A stretch of 64,000 bases of DNA from Pseudomonas sp. TH43 (GTDB lineage: Bacteria > Pseudomonadota > Gammaproteobacteria > Pseudomonadales > Pseudomonadaceae). Below, piece after piece: positions 43,374 to 51,379 of this stretch. How positions within the stretch are numbered: position 1 is the first letter of the stretch; each line of letters opens with the position of its first letter. The stretch spans positions 744,001 through 808,000 of the forward strand of contig NZ_JAEKFI010000001.1 in NCBI RefSeq assembly GCF_016650635.1, read 5' to 3'. A program made the translations under genes and the position numbers. The notes below the pieces were generated by a model. The model did no database searches. It was not told where the DNA came from and saw nothing but the letters and a program-made list of their open reading frames with translations.

Positions 43374-43406
43374 ACAAAGCCCCGATTATTCGGGGCTTTG
43401 TCGTTT
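43374..43406 (+). terminator. Terminator behind the small lipoprotein gene
   Basis: A 12-bp stem ACAAAGCCCCGA / TCGGGGCTTTGT with loop TTAT, followed by CGTTTC. Its 37 bases 43374-43410 differ from 40588-40624 by only two compensating changes. Confidence 0.88.
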
Positions 43407-43566
43407 CTGGCGGGCCAATTTTTTGGCGACTGAAATCTGCTTCAACACAGCGTTACGCAAACCAATAAAATATTGGCACCTTTGCACAACAAGTTGACCT
43501 GCAAAAGCATGCCACGGCCCATCGATATCATTAGAGTATGCGCCCTTCGAAAGGAAAGGATTCTCG

Positions 43567-44262
43567 ATGACTCGATCACTCTCACGGCGCGTTGTGGCGA
43601 TTACTGGCGCCTTGGGGAATCTCGGCGAGACCCTCGCTGAAATGGCAGCCGCCCAAGGTGCAGACCTGGTGCTGATCGATCAGGCGCCTATCGCGATTCC
43701 TTGCTCGGCCAAACGATTGATATTGTCGGGAGTCGATCTCACCTCCTTTGCCGATTGCCAGGAAGTCGCTCAGCAGATCAACGACCATTACGGCCGACTC
43801 GATGCGTTGGTCAACGTCGCGGGCGGCTATGCATGGGAACCCTTGCTCGGTGGCGCGATAGAAGCCTGGGACCGCCTCTACAGTTTGAACTTGCGCACCG
43901 CGCTGAATGCCAGCAAAGCCATGTTGCCGCTGCTGCTGAAATCTTCCGCCGGGCGCATCGTCAATATCGGCGCGAGCATGGCGGCCAAGGCCGGGTTGGG
44001 GATGGGCGCCTATGCTGCCTCGAAATCCAGCGTACTGCGCCTGACGGAAAGCCTTGCCGAGGAACTCAAAGACATGGACATCACGGTCAACGCGGTGCTG
44101 CCGAGCATTCTCGACACGCCGCAAAATCGCGGGGCCATGCCGGACGCCGACCATCAGCGCTGGGTGACGCCGGCGCAACTGGCCGCCGTCATCCTGTTCC
44201 TGATCTCGGAACAAGCCTCAGCGGTCACCGGCACGGGTATTCCGGTGATGGGTCGCATGTAG
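43567..44262 (+). CDS. SDR-family oxidoreductase
   Basis: 231 residues; AAAGGAAAGG upstream of the ATG. The Rossmann motif AITGALGNLGETLA (TGxxxxxG) is followed by VNVAGG (NAG-type) and NIGASMAAKAGLGMGAYAASKSS, which contains the catalytic Ser and YxxxK. It is a classical NAD(P)-dependent reductase of unknown substrate. An AraC-type regulator follows 90 bp downstream on the same strand and may control it. Confidence 0.9.
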   Translation: MTRSLSRRVVAITGALGNLGETLAEMAAAQGADLVLIDQAPIAIPCSAKRLILSGVDLTSFADCQEVAQQINDHYGRLDALVNVAGGYAWEPLLGGAIEAWDRLYSLNLRTALNASKAMLPLLLKSSAGRIVNIGASMAAKAGLGMGAYAASKSSVLRLTESLAEELKDMDITVNAVLPSILDTPQNRGAMPDADHQRWVTPAQLAAVILFLISEQASAVTGTGIPVMGRM

Positions 44263-44352
44263 CGTCGATTGACGCCGTGCGCTCTCGCGACGTCGCCTCC
44301 TTCAAATTTCGGAAAAGCAAGATCACCGGATTACCGGACTTCCCCGCCTCCC

Positions 44353-45420
44353 ATGCGACCCGCCACCTCCAGCGCTGCATTCGTCAACCACGTCCTTGAT
44401 GTCGCCGAGCGACACGGTTGCGATGGCGATTGGCTGTTGAACCAGATCGGCCTCGCCCGCGAACAACTGGCCGACTCCATGCTGCGCGTGCCCATGCGCC
44501 ATGTGCGCGCGCTTCTGGACCTGACGGCGCGCGTCAGTAACCTTGCGCATTTCGGCCTGCTGGTCGGCGCGGCGGTGCGCCCCGGCACCTACGGCGCGCT
44601 CGGTTATGTGTTGATGACCAGCCCGACGCTGGGTGAATCGATGAACATGATTCTGCGTTTCGGCAAAATCGTTTACGACTGCCCCTCCAGCCAAACGCGG
44701 ATCGTCATCAGCGACGGACGCGTGACACTTGAACATCAACGCATCAGTGAACTGGAACCTTATTGCGCGCTGCATCAGGAAGCGTTGCTGGTCGGCTGGG
44801 CGGCGTTCGGACGCTGGTTGATCGCCAGCAACGCGCCCATGCTCGAAGTGCGCATGATGCATTCGCCTATCGGTGATACGGCCCTGTATGAACACTTTTT
44901 TGGCTGCCCGGTGCAGTTCGATGCTGGCAGCAATGCGCTGGTGTTTGCCGAGTCACTGCTGTCGAGCAGGATCCACGGCGCCGATCCGCGCGCCCATCGC
45001 AACATGCTGCTGGAGGCTGACTGGCAAATGTGCCTGGCCTATCCAGCGCTCACCGCCACCGATCGGTTGCGCGCCCTGCTCACCGAACAACTGCCGAGCG
45101 GCGATTTCAGTTTGAAAAGTCTGGCGAGCCAGTTGGCCATTTCACCGCGCACCCTGCAGCGCAAACTGGCGGTCGAGGGTGAAAACTTCAATCAGGTTCT
45201 GGAAAACCTGCGCATGGAACTGGCCGATCATTACTTGCGACGCACCGACTCCAGCATCATGGACATCGCCCTGCTGCTGGGCTTTTCTCAAGCCAGTTCT
45301 TTCAGCCATGCATTTCGCCAGGCGCATGGCATCTCTCCGGCGGAATATCGCAAAACCCTTCGCGCCAAACCGAATACCACCGCGGCAAGAGTCGACATGG
45401 ATCGCCAATCGAGGGCTTGA
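44353..45420 (+). CDS. AraC-family transcriptional regulator (OruR/ArgR-like layout)
   Basis: 355 residues from the ATG at 44353; the frame is open further upstream without a ribosome site. The N-terminal ~220 residues match the arabinose-binding-like domain found in OruR-type regulators (LLDLTARVSNLAHFGLLVGAAVRPGTYGALGYV, quoted in meaning). The two HTHs lie at ~270-345, with FSLKSLASQLAISPRTLQRKL and DIALLLGFSQASSFSHAFRQ. The ligand is unknown. Confidence 0.9.
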   Translation: MRPATSSAAFVNHVLDVAERHGCDGDWLLNQIGLAREQLADSMLRVPMRHVRALLDLTARVSNLAHFGLLVGAAVRPGTYGALGYVLMTSPTLGESMNMILRFGKIVYDCPSSQTRIVISDGRVTLEHQRISELEPYCALHQEALLVGWAAFGRWLIASNAPMLEVRMMHSPIGDTALYEHFFGCPVQFDAGSNALVFAESLLSSRIHGADPRAHRNMLLEADWQMCLAYPALTATDRLRALLTEQLPSGDFSLKSLASQLAISPRTLQRKLAVEGENFNQVLENLRMELADHYLRRTDSSIMDIALLLGFSQASSFSHAFRQAHGISPAEYRKTLRAKPNTTAARVDMDRQSRA

Positions 45421-45522
45421 TCTGGGTCAATGGCGCCGCGCGGCAAACGCTCAAAATAGTCGCAGAAACTGAATCAGTCGCTACGCAGCGAACTGAATGG
45501 CCAACAAGGCCAAGGCGGCAAC

Positions 45523-47103
45523 ATGCATCGCGCGCGGATTATCGGGGTAAGCGTCTTTCTGGCAATTCTCAGTGTGGTGGTTTCACTGGGGTTGGCGTGT
45601 TACCTGGCGTGGATGCTGGCGATCAATAGCACTCATCAACGTCTCGAAGCCCTCGCCCAAATCGCTTCGCATCAGGCAGACGTCACACTGCGCGAAGCCT
45701 CCACGGCGCTCAAAACCTTAGCGGCGTTGCCCCTTGCACCGTGTACCGCCGAGGGCATCGATCAGATGCGTCTGATCGCACTCAACGTTCATTCGGTGAA
45801 GTCGGTGGGCTATGTCGAAGAAGAAGTCTTCGTTTGCAGTTCCTGGGGCACCGTAGGTAAACACGTGGCGCCATGGCCGGAAGACTTCACCACTGCGGAT
45901 GGCGTGCGTGTCTCGGTCAATGTCGAGCCCAGAATCGCCCCGTCAAAACCGATGATGGCGCTGCAATATGCAGCCTTCAACGTGCTGGTCGACCCGAAGC
46001 AGTTTCTCGAAGTCGCACTCGATGACAACGTGAAACTGGCGATCGCCGCCAGCAGCGGGCACTTGGTCGGCGCGTCTAGCGCAGGTCTGGATAAAATCCT
46101 TGCCCTGTTCCACGGCGGCTCGCATGCCGGGTTGGCGGACGGCTATCTGTACGCCCTGGTCGGGCGCGGCGACTGGATTGCCGTCGCCGCCGTCTCGCGG
46201 GACGAGATCTGGAGCGACCTGCGCCGTGCCGAATGGTTACTCCTGCCGTTCGGCGCGATCACGGCAATGCTGTTGTTGATCATGATCTGGCGGGGGGCCA
46301 AGCGCCAATTGTCGCCGCTGGCGGAGCTGAAACGCGCCGTGCAGCAACACGAATTCGTGGCGCATTACCAGCCGATCATGGACCTGTACAACGAACATTG
46401 CGTCGGCGCAGAGGTGCTGGTGCGCTGGCAGCAACCGGACGGCAATCTGGTCTCGCCATTACAGTTCATCCCTTTGGCTGAGCACAGTGGTTTGATCCTG
46501 CCGATTACCGATCAGGTCATCGACGAAGTCATGCGCGACCTGGGCCCGGCACTGGCGGCTGACCCGCGCCTGCACGTGTCGATCAACCTGTCAGCCGCCG
46601 ATGTCGACAGCGGACGCTTTATGCCGGTATTGCACGCCGCCATGGGCAAATCCCGGGTGCGCCCCGCGCAGGTCTGGCTGGAGGTGACTGAAGGTGGCCT
46701 GGTCGACATCGAACGTGCTCGCCACGTTCTCGAAAACGCCAGAGCCAGCGGTCACTGTGTGGCCATCGATGACTTCGGCACGGGTTATTCGAGCCTCAAA
46801 CATTTGCAGGAATTGCCGCTGGATGTCTTGAAGCTCGACAAGGCTTTCATCGACCGCATCAATAGCGACGGCCAGCCCTGCCCGGTCACCGAGCAGATCA
46901 TGCAAATGGCTAACAGACTGGGTTTGGAGATGGTGGCCGAAGGCGTCGAGCAAGCGCACCAGATCGACAGCCTCAAGGCGCACCATGTCCGTTTCGCCCA
47001 AGGCTGGTATTTCGCCAAAGCCATGCGCGCCAGTGAGTTCCTGCGTTTTTATCGCGAGCACTTGCCGAGCCCTGAGCCGCTTGCGCTCGCTACAAGCGCC
47101 TGA
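45523..47103 (+). CDS. c-di-GMP phosphodiesterase with CSS sensor domain
   Basis: 526 residues. Two helices (~8-30 and ~240-258) flank a periplasmic CSS domain with VCSSWG and a second Cys in LAPCTAEG; such domains respond to periplasmic redox through disulfide formation. The cytoplasmic EAL domain runs from ~270. The signature reads AEVLVRW (EVL for EAL), and IDDFGTGYSSL, KLDKAFID and EGVEQ supply the metal and catalytic residues, so activity is likely. It should hydrolyse cyclic di-GMP to pGpG and so favour motility over biofilm. Confidence 0.92.
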   Translation: MHRARIIGVSVFLAILSVVVSLGLACYLAWMLAINSTHQRLEALAQIASHQADVTLREASTALKTLAALPLAPCTAEGIDQMRLIALNVHSVKSVGYVEEEVFVCSSWGTVGKHVAPWPEDFTTADGVRVSVNVEPRIAPSKPMMALQYAAFNVLVDPKQFLEVALDDNVKLAIAASSGHLVGASSAGLDKILALFHGGSHAGLADGYLYALVGRGDWIAVAAVSRDEIWSDLRRAEWLLLPFGAITAMLLLIMIWRGAKRQLSPLAELKRAVQQHEFVAHYQPIMDLYNEHCVGAEVLVRWQQPDGNLVSPLQFIPLAEHSGLILPITDQVIDEVMRDLGPALAADPRLHVSINLSAADVDSGRFMPVLHAAMGKSRVRPAQVWLEVTEGGLVDIERARHVLENARASGHCVAIDDFGTGYSSLKHLQELPLDVLKLDKAFIDRINSDGQPCPVTEQIMQMANRLGLEMVAEGVEQAHQIDSLKAHHVRFAQGWYFAKAMRASEFLRFYREHLPSPEPLALATSA

Positions 47104-47146
47104 TGCAGGATTGTGCACAGATGACCCGCAGACGAAAACGGTCGCC

Positions 47147-47692
47147 TCAAACGCCGTCACGAACCTGCATCAGTGCAAACCCCAACAGATTCAGGCCTTC
47201 CCACAGGTTGGGATCTTTCGCCTTCGCGTCATCCTGAGTCAGACCAATGCCCCAAATGTTATCCACCGGACTTGCCTCGACAATGATTCGCGATCCCGTC
47301 TCCTTGAGAAACGCGTTCATCTCGGGGTTTTGCGCGAACTTGGCCTGATTGGCGCGCACGACAATCGCATAGCGCTGTTGCAGCCAATCCTGATCGTTGA
47401 ATCCGCGCACCTTGCGGCCCAGTGCTTTGGCTTCGTTGGGCGTGGAGGCCTGGAGCACTTGCGCACGAATGTCGTCATCACCAAACAGCGCGGCTTTCTC
47501 AGCCATCATGAAATGTTCGGCGGTCAGGTAACGTTGCCCATCGACCGTGAATTCGGCGTTGTACCATTGGCTGAAGCACGAAGCGGTCACGCCACTTTTG
47601 CTGCGTTGATGGCCCCAGAAAAAAGTAAACTCGAGTTTCTCTCCCGAATTGAAGCGAACGCGAAGCTCTTCAAGATATTTAGAGTCGTGCAA
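47147..47692 (-). CDS. NADAR/YbiA-family N-glycosidase
   Basis: 181 residues from a TTG at 47692, which has GAGGAGG six bases upstream; a GTG at 47764 would add 24 residues without a good ribosome site. The domain shows FTFFWGHQ, ASCFSQWYNAEFTVDGQRYLTAEHFMMAEKA and DNIWGIGL, all NADAR features. E. coli YbiA removes damaged riboflavin-pathway intermediates by splitting an N-glycosidic bond. Other NADAR members act on ADP-ribose derivatives, so the substrate is open. Confidence 0.88.
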   Translation of the reverse strand: MHDSKYLEELRVRFNSGEKLEFTFFWGHQRSKSGVTASCFSQWYNAEFTVDGQRYLTAEHFMMAEKAALFGDDDIRAQVLQASTPNEAKALGRKVRGFNDQDWLQQRYAIVVRANQAKFAQNPEMNAFLKETGSRIIVEASPVDNIWGIGLTQDDAKAKDPNLWEGLNLLGFALMQVRDGV

Positions 47693-47795
47693 TGATGCCT
47701 CCTCGGCGACGGCTTGTTTATGTGCGCGATTTAACACGACTGGCGCGGATAAATCTCGATTCACGGGTTAACTCGAGTGAGTAAAGGATTGATCA

Positions 47796-48005
47796 ATGGC
47801 GAACAAACAAACAGTCAGTAACGACTCGGCGACGGCCACTGAAATCGAGCGTTCTATTCTGGCCTTGAACAAAATGGCCGAACGCCTGTGGGGCGAAGGA
47901 CGCGAGGCAGAAGCCAAGGCCCTGCTCGATGCACTTGATGCATTGAACCGGGCACTCGACAGGATCCGCATTGGCGAAAGTCGCAGAGTGGTCACCCTTC
48001 ATTGA
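47796..48005 (+). CDS. Small hypothetical protein
   Basis: 69 residues, ATG with AAAGGATTG upstream. It is almost wholly helical and charged (EIERSILALNKMAERLWGEG, LLDALDALNRALDRIR), like a small coiled-coil or dimerising protein. No family is recognised. It is divergent from the NADAR gene. The good ribosome site and amphipathic helix argue for a real gene. Confidence 0.65.
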   Translation: MANKQTVSNDSATATEIERSILALNKMAERLWGEGREAEAKALLDALDALNRALDRIRIGESRRVVTLH

Positions 48006-48134
48006 GTCTGCCGCTCAGCTCAGAGATTGCAGCTGTACTGATACTCGAACGGGTAGAACGCTGCATTAACGCCGGCAACACCAGATAGTCACTCCGATCA
48101 AAACGGTTCATCCCTACACTCAGGACGCTTCATC

Positions 48135-48680
48135 ATGCATAGGATTGCTTTGTGTCTCGCGGTACTTTCAAGTCTTGCCGGCTGCACTGACTACAAATGG
48201 GGGCATAACTGGAAACCCGACGCCCACGCTGGCTGGGTCGATGAAACCTCCCCTCGCGGCAACACCATTGTAAAAACCGTTTGCGCCGCCGAACCACTGC
48301 GAGTGACGTTGCATCAGGTGGGTGAAACGTCCGTAGTCGCGCTGTTTATGATTCCGTTGTTTTACTCATCGCCCGATGACAATTACCGATCTTTCGCGAT
48401 CGTCACCAGCCACCCGACGCTGGACAACTGCGCTGTACGCAATCCGCTGGTGGTAAAAATGGATAACCAGGTGATCAAGAACCTCGAGTGGTCGTCTCGA
48501 AGCAGCAAAGGCATGTGCATCATCCAGATCCCCGCGAGCGAGATGGAGGGCGAATCACTTTCGATCGAAGTCGATCAGAACGTTCTGCCCTGCACGACAG
48601 CGCCCATAACCTTCAAGAAAAAAAGCTATTTCTGTCTGCGTGATACCAAGTTCGGAGGATCGCCCGCCTGCGATGACTAG
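48135..48680 (+). CDS. Lipoprotein of unknown function
   Basis: 181 residues. The lipobox SSLAGC puts the lipidated Cys at ~17. The mature protein is beta-rich, with five further cysteines (VKTVCAAEP, DNCAVRN, GMCIIQIP, LPCTTAP, YFCLRD) that could form disulfides. No family is recognised. The stop overlaps the convergent LysR stop by four bases. Confidence 0.78.
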   Translation: MHRIALCLAVLSSLAGCTDYKWGHNWKPDAHAGWVDETSPRGNTIVKTVCAAEPLRVTLHQVGETSVVALFMIPLFYSSPDDNYRSFAIVTSHPTLDNCAVRNPLVVKMDNQVIKNLEWSSRSSKGMCIIQIPASEMEGESLSIEVDQNVLPCTTAPITFKKKSYFCLRDTKFGGSPACDD

Positions 48681-49573
48681 TCGGGTTGGCTGCAATCGAG
48701 CAACCACTGCCTCAAGGCCTGAATTTTTCTCGAATCGGCCGTTTCATGTGGCGTCACCAGATAAAAACCCAAGGGATCTTGCAGGCGCAGACTGAAGGGC
48801 GCGACCAGACGCCCCGCACGCAGATCATCGTCGACATAGGTCGAACGGCCGATGCACACGCCCTGCCCATCCACGGCCGCCTGCACCGCCATCAGTGCGA
48901 GGTCAAAGGTCAGCCGTGGCCCGGCAGCCAAATGCGATGGTTGGCCAGCCGCGCCCAACCAGGTGCTCCAGTCATCGGCCGTCACGCCACTGACCTGCAA
49001 CAGAGTGTGGTGAGCGAGATCCGCAGGTACGTTCAAGGCTTTCGGGCCGCTGAGCAATGCCGGGCTGCACACCGGGAAGATTTCATCGGACATCAGAAAA
49101 TCAGCGCGCAGGCCTTTCCAGTCGCCACGGCCGTAGCGAATCGCCGCATCGATTGCGCCCTTGCGAAAATCCACCAGATCGGTGGATGCACTGACTCGCA
49201 CATCGATCTCGGGAAATGCCTGCTGAAATGACGGCAGCCGCGGCAGCAACCACTTTGACGCTACCGACACCAGCGTACTGAGGGTCAACACGCTGTTGTT
49301 GCGCGACGCCAGCAGTTGCTCCGTTGAATAGCGCAACTCATGAAACGCAGCCCGAAGGCCAGGAAAGTACGCCTGCCCGTCGTCGCTGAGCGCCAAGCCA
49401 TCCTTGAGCCGCAGAAACAGCTGCACGCCGAGCTCGTTTTCAAGGCGACGAATCTGATGACTGATCGCCGTTTGCGTGACATTCAGTTCTTCGGCCGCTT
49501 TGGTAAAGCTCATATGCCGAGCGGCGGACTCAAAGGCTCTCAAGCCGTTCAGGGAAGGAAGTCTGGCGATCAT
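48677..49573 (-). CDS. LysR-family regulator, GcvA-like
   Basis: 298 residues from the ATG at 49573 with AGGA six bases upstream. The HTH at ~10-60 starts LPSLNGLRAFESAARHMSFTKAA and continues NVTQTAISHQIRRLE, as in the GcvA/AmpR branch. The effector domain spans ~95-295. It is divergent from the glutathione transferase gene (109 bp between starts), which is probably its target. Confidence 0.92.
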   Translation of the reverse strand: MIARLPSLNGLRAFESAARHMSFTKAAEELNVTQTAISHQIRRLENELGVQLFLRLKDGLALSDDGQAYFPGLRAAFHELRYSTEQLLASRNNSVLTLSTLVSVASKWLLPRLPSFQQAFPEIDVRVSASTDLVDFRKGAIDAAIRYGRGDWKGLRADFLMSDEIFPVCSPALLSGPKALNVPADLAHHTLLQVSGVTADDWSTWLGAAGQPSHLAAGPRLTFDLALMAVQAAVDGQGVCIGRSTYVDDDLRAGRLVAPFSLRLQDPLGFYLVTPHETADSRKIQALRQWLLDCSQPD

Positions 49574-49682
49574 TGGCAATCCTGCGCTCATGAGATTTTG
49601 TCATACGCTAACAGCACAAATGACCTTTGCGAATCCCCACGCCGCAATGGATTCTGGCGCCTCCTCCTTACCAGGCATTGCC

Positions 49683-50294
49683 ATGAAACTGTATTTCGCA
49701 CCCATGACCTGCTCGCTGTCGCCGCACATTGTTCTGCGCGAGCTGGAGTTACCCTTCGAACTGATTCGCGTGAATAACCAGAGCAAGTGCACCGCCGATG
49801 GCCGTGACTTTCGTGACATCAATCGCAAGGGCTACGTCGCAGCGCTGGAACTGGACAATGGCGAGGTGCTGACGGAAGGGCCGGCGATCCTGCAGTATCT
49901 CGCTGATCAAGTTCCCGGCAACACGCTGGCACCGGCACAGGGCACTTGGGAACGCGTACGGTTACAGGAGCATCTGAATTTCATCAGTTCGGAAATTCAT
50001 GGTGGCAGCGCACCGTTGTTCAATGCGGACTTGCCGGACACGGTCAAAACGATGTTCAAGCAGAAGCTCTGCAAACGGCTCGATTTCCTCTGTCACCAGC
50101 TCGCAGATCAGCAATACCTGATGGTGACGTTCGGTGTGGCCGACGCCTATCTGTTCACCGTGCTCGGGTGGCTGCCGACGTTCGATATCGATATCGGCGA
50201 TTGGCCGGTGCTGGCGGCCTACCTGCGCCGTATCGCCGCGCGCCGCAGTGTCGTTTCGGCCATGGCGGCTGAAGCGGCGACTGCGCCGGTCTGA
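49683..50294 (+). CDS. gstA: Glutathione S-transferase, GstA-like (beta class)
   Basis: 203 residues from the ATG at 49683. The thioredoxin-fold domain opens MKLYFAPMTCSLSPHIVLRE, with the Cys of beta-class enzymes in MTCSLSPH and EGPAILQYLAD as the glutathione site. The helical C-domain ends GDWPVLAAYLRRIAARRSV. It conjugates glutathione to electrophiles in the cytoplasm. It is probably under the divergent LysR regulator. Confidence 0.9.
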   Translation: MKLYFAPMTCSLSPHIVLRELELPFELIRVNNQSKCTADGRDFRDINRKGYVAALELDNGEVLTEGPAILQYLADQVPGNTLAPAQGTWERVRLQEHLNFISSEIHGGSAPLFNADLPDTVKTMFKQKLCKRLDFLCHQLADQQYLMVTFGVADAYLFTVLGWLPTFDIDIGDWPVLAAYLRRIAARRSVVSAMAAEAATAPV

Positions 50295-50381
50295 TCGGGA
50301 TTTACAGCGGATTTGCCCTGAACGGGCCATGCCGGCGGGGAATCTGTAAACTGGCGCGATCCTTATCCGCTCAAACAAGAG

Positions 50382-50768
50382 ATGACCATGGCCCACCAAG
50401 ACATCACCTTCACACCCGATCCGGACGCCGACTCGATTTCTTCCGACGTCGCGACGTTCGGCGGGATCATGGTTTCCACGCAGATCCCGACCCATGCCGA
50501 TGGCAGCCTGGAACTGGGCGACATCACGCTGCAGAGCGAATGCACGCTGCAAGCGCTGAAGGTTGCGCTGGAACGCGCCGGCAGCTCGATGGATCGCGTC
50601 ATGCACCTGACCATCTACCTCACCGACATGGCTGACCGCGCCGCGTTCAACGAGGTGTACAAACGCTTCTTCGCCAAACCCTGGCCGGTGCGCGCCGCAG
50701 TAGGCGTGGCCTCCCTGGCCGTCGAAGGCATGCGCGTGGAAGTCACCGCCATGGCCGCCAAAGCCTGA
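50382..50768 (+). CDS. RidA/YjgF-family protein
   Basis: 128 residues; a second in-frame ATG at 50388. The RidA fold is clear from ISSDVATFGGIMVSTQIP, then ERAGSSMDRVMHLTIYLTD and KPWPVRAAVGVASLAVEG, with Arg in VRAAVG as the conserved substrate-binding residue. Family members hydrolyse reactive enamines/imines made by PLP enzymes. Followed by a REP cluster. Confidence 0.9.
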   Translation: MTMAHQDITFTPDPDADSISSDVATFGGIMVSTQIPTHADGSLELGDITLQSECTLQALKVALERAGSSMDRVMHLTIYLTDMADRAAFNEVYKRFFAKPWPVRAAVGVASLAVEGMRVEVTAMAAKA

Positions 50769-50782
50769 CACCCGCGAAATCC

Positions 50783-50876
50783 TCTGTAGGAGTTGTCGAG
50801 TAAACGAGGCTGCGATCCTTTGATCTTGAAAATCAAAGCCAGAATCAACAGATCGCAGCGTGCCGCAGCTCCTACA
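50783..50876. repeat. REP hairpin, diverged
   Basis: CTGTAGGAGTTGTCGAG and an inverted GCCGCAGCTCCTACA flank GATC-rich centre sequence. It is a worn copy of the GGAGCTGCCGAAGGCTGCGATC family, with mismatched arms. Confidence 0.7.
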
Positions 50877-50918
50877 ATGTTTTGCGGTGCTCCAGAAATC
50901 CGCGACAACGCAAAATCC

Positions 50919-51276
50919 TGTAGGAGCCAAGCTTGCTCGCGATAACGCCGGCACAGCTTGCCAGGCTGCTGCCTGACACACCGCTTTCGCGAGCAAGCTC
51001 TGCTCCTACGAATTTTGCGGTGTCCCCGGAACCCGCGACAACGCAAATTCCTGTAGGAGCCAAGCTTGCTCGCGATGGCGCCGGCACAGCTTGCCAGGCT
51101 GCTGCCTGACACATCGCTTTCGCGAGCAAGCTCTGCTCCTACGAATTTTGCGGTACTCCAGAAATCCGCGACAACGCAAAATCCTGTAGGAGCCAAGCTT
51201 GCTCGCGATGGCGCCGGCACAGCTTGCCAGGCTGCTGCCTGACACACCGCTTTCGCGAGCAGGCTCTGCTCCTGCA
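50919..51276. repeat. Three tandem REP doublets (period ~132 bp)
   Basis: Units at 50919-51010, 51051-51142 and 51184-51276 each carry CTGTAGGAGCCAAGCTTGCT... and GCGAGCAAGCTCTGCTCCTA (the last unit reads AGGCTCTGCTCCTGC). The linkers (AATTTTGCGGTG..CC.GAA..CCGCGACAACGCAAA) are repeated too. The 610-bp gap before rlhA holds only these elements and, near 51338, a -10-like TAGAAT. Confidence 0.87.
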
Positions 51277-51379
51277 GGTGCGCAGTGGAGAGTGACGCCA
51301 TCGGGCAGCACGGGCGTGCCGGGCGCGCGTTTCGGGGGTAGAATGCGCGCCTAACCGTGACAGCCTGACTAAAAAAACT

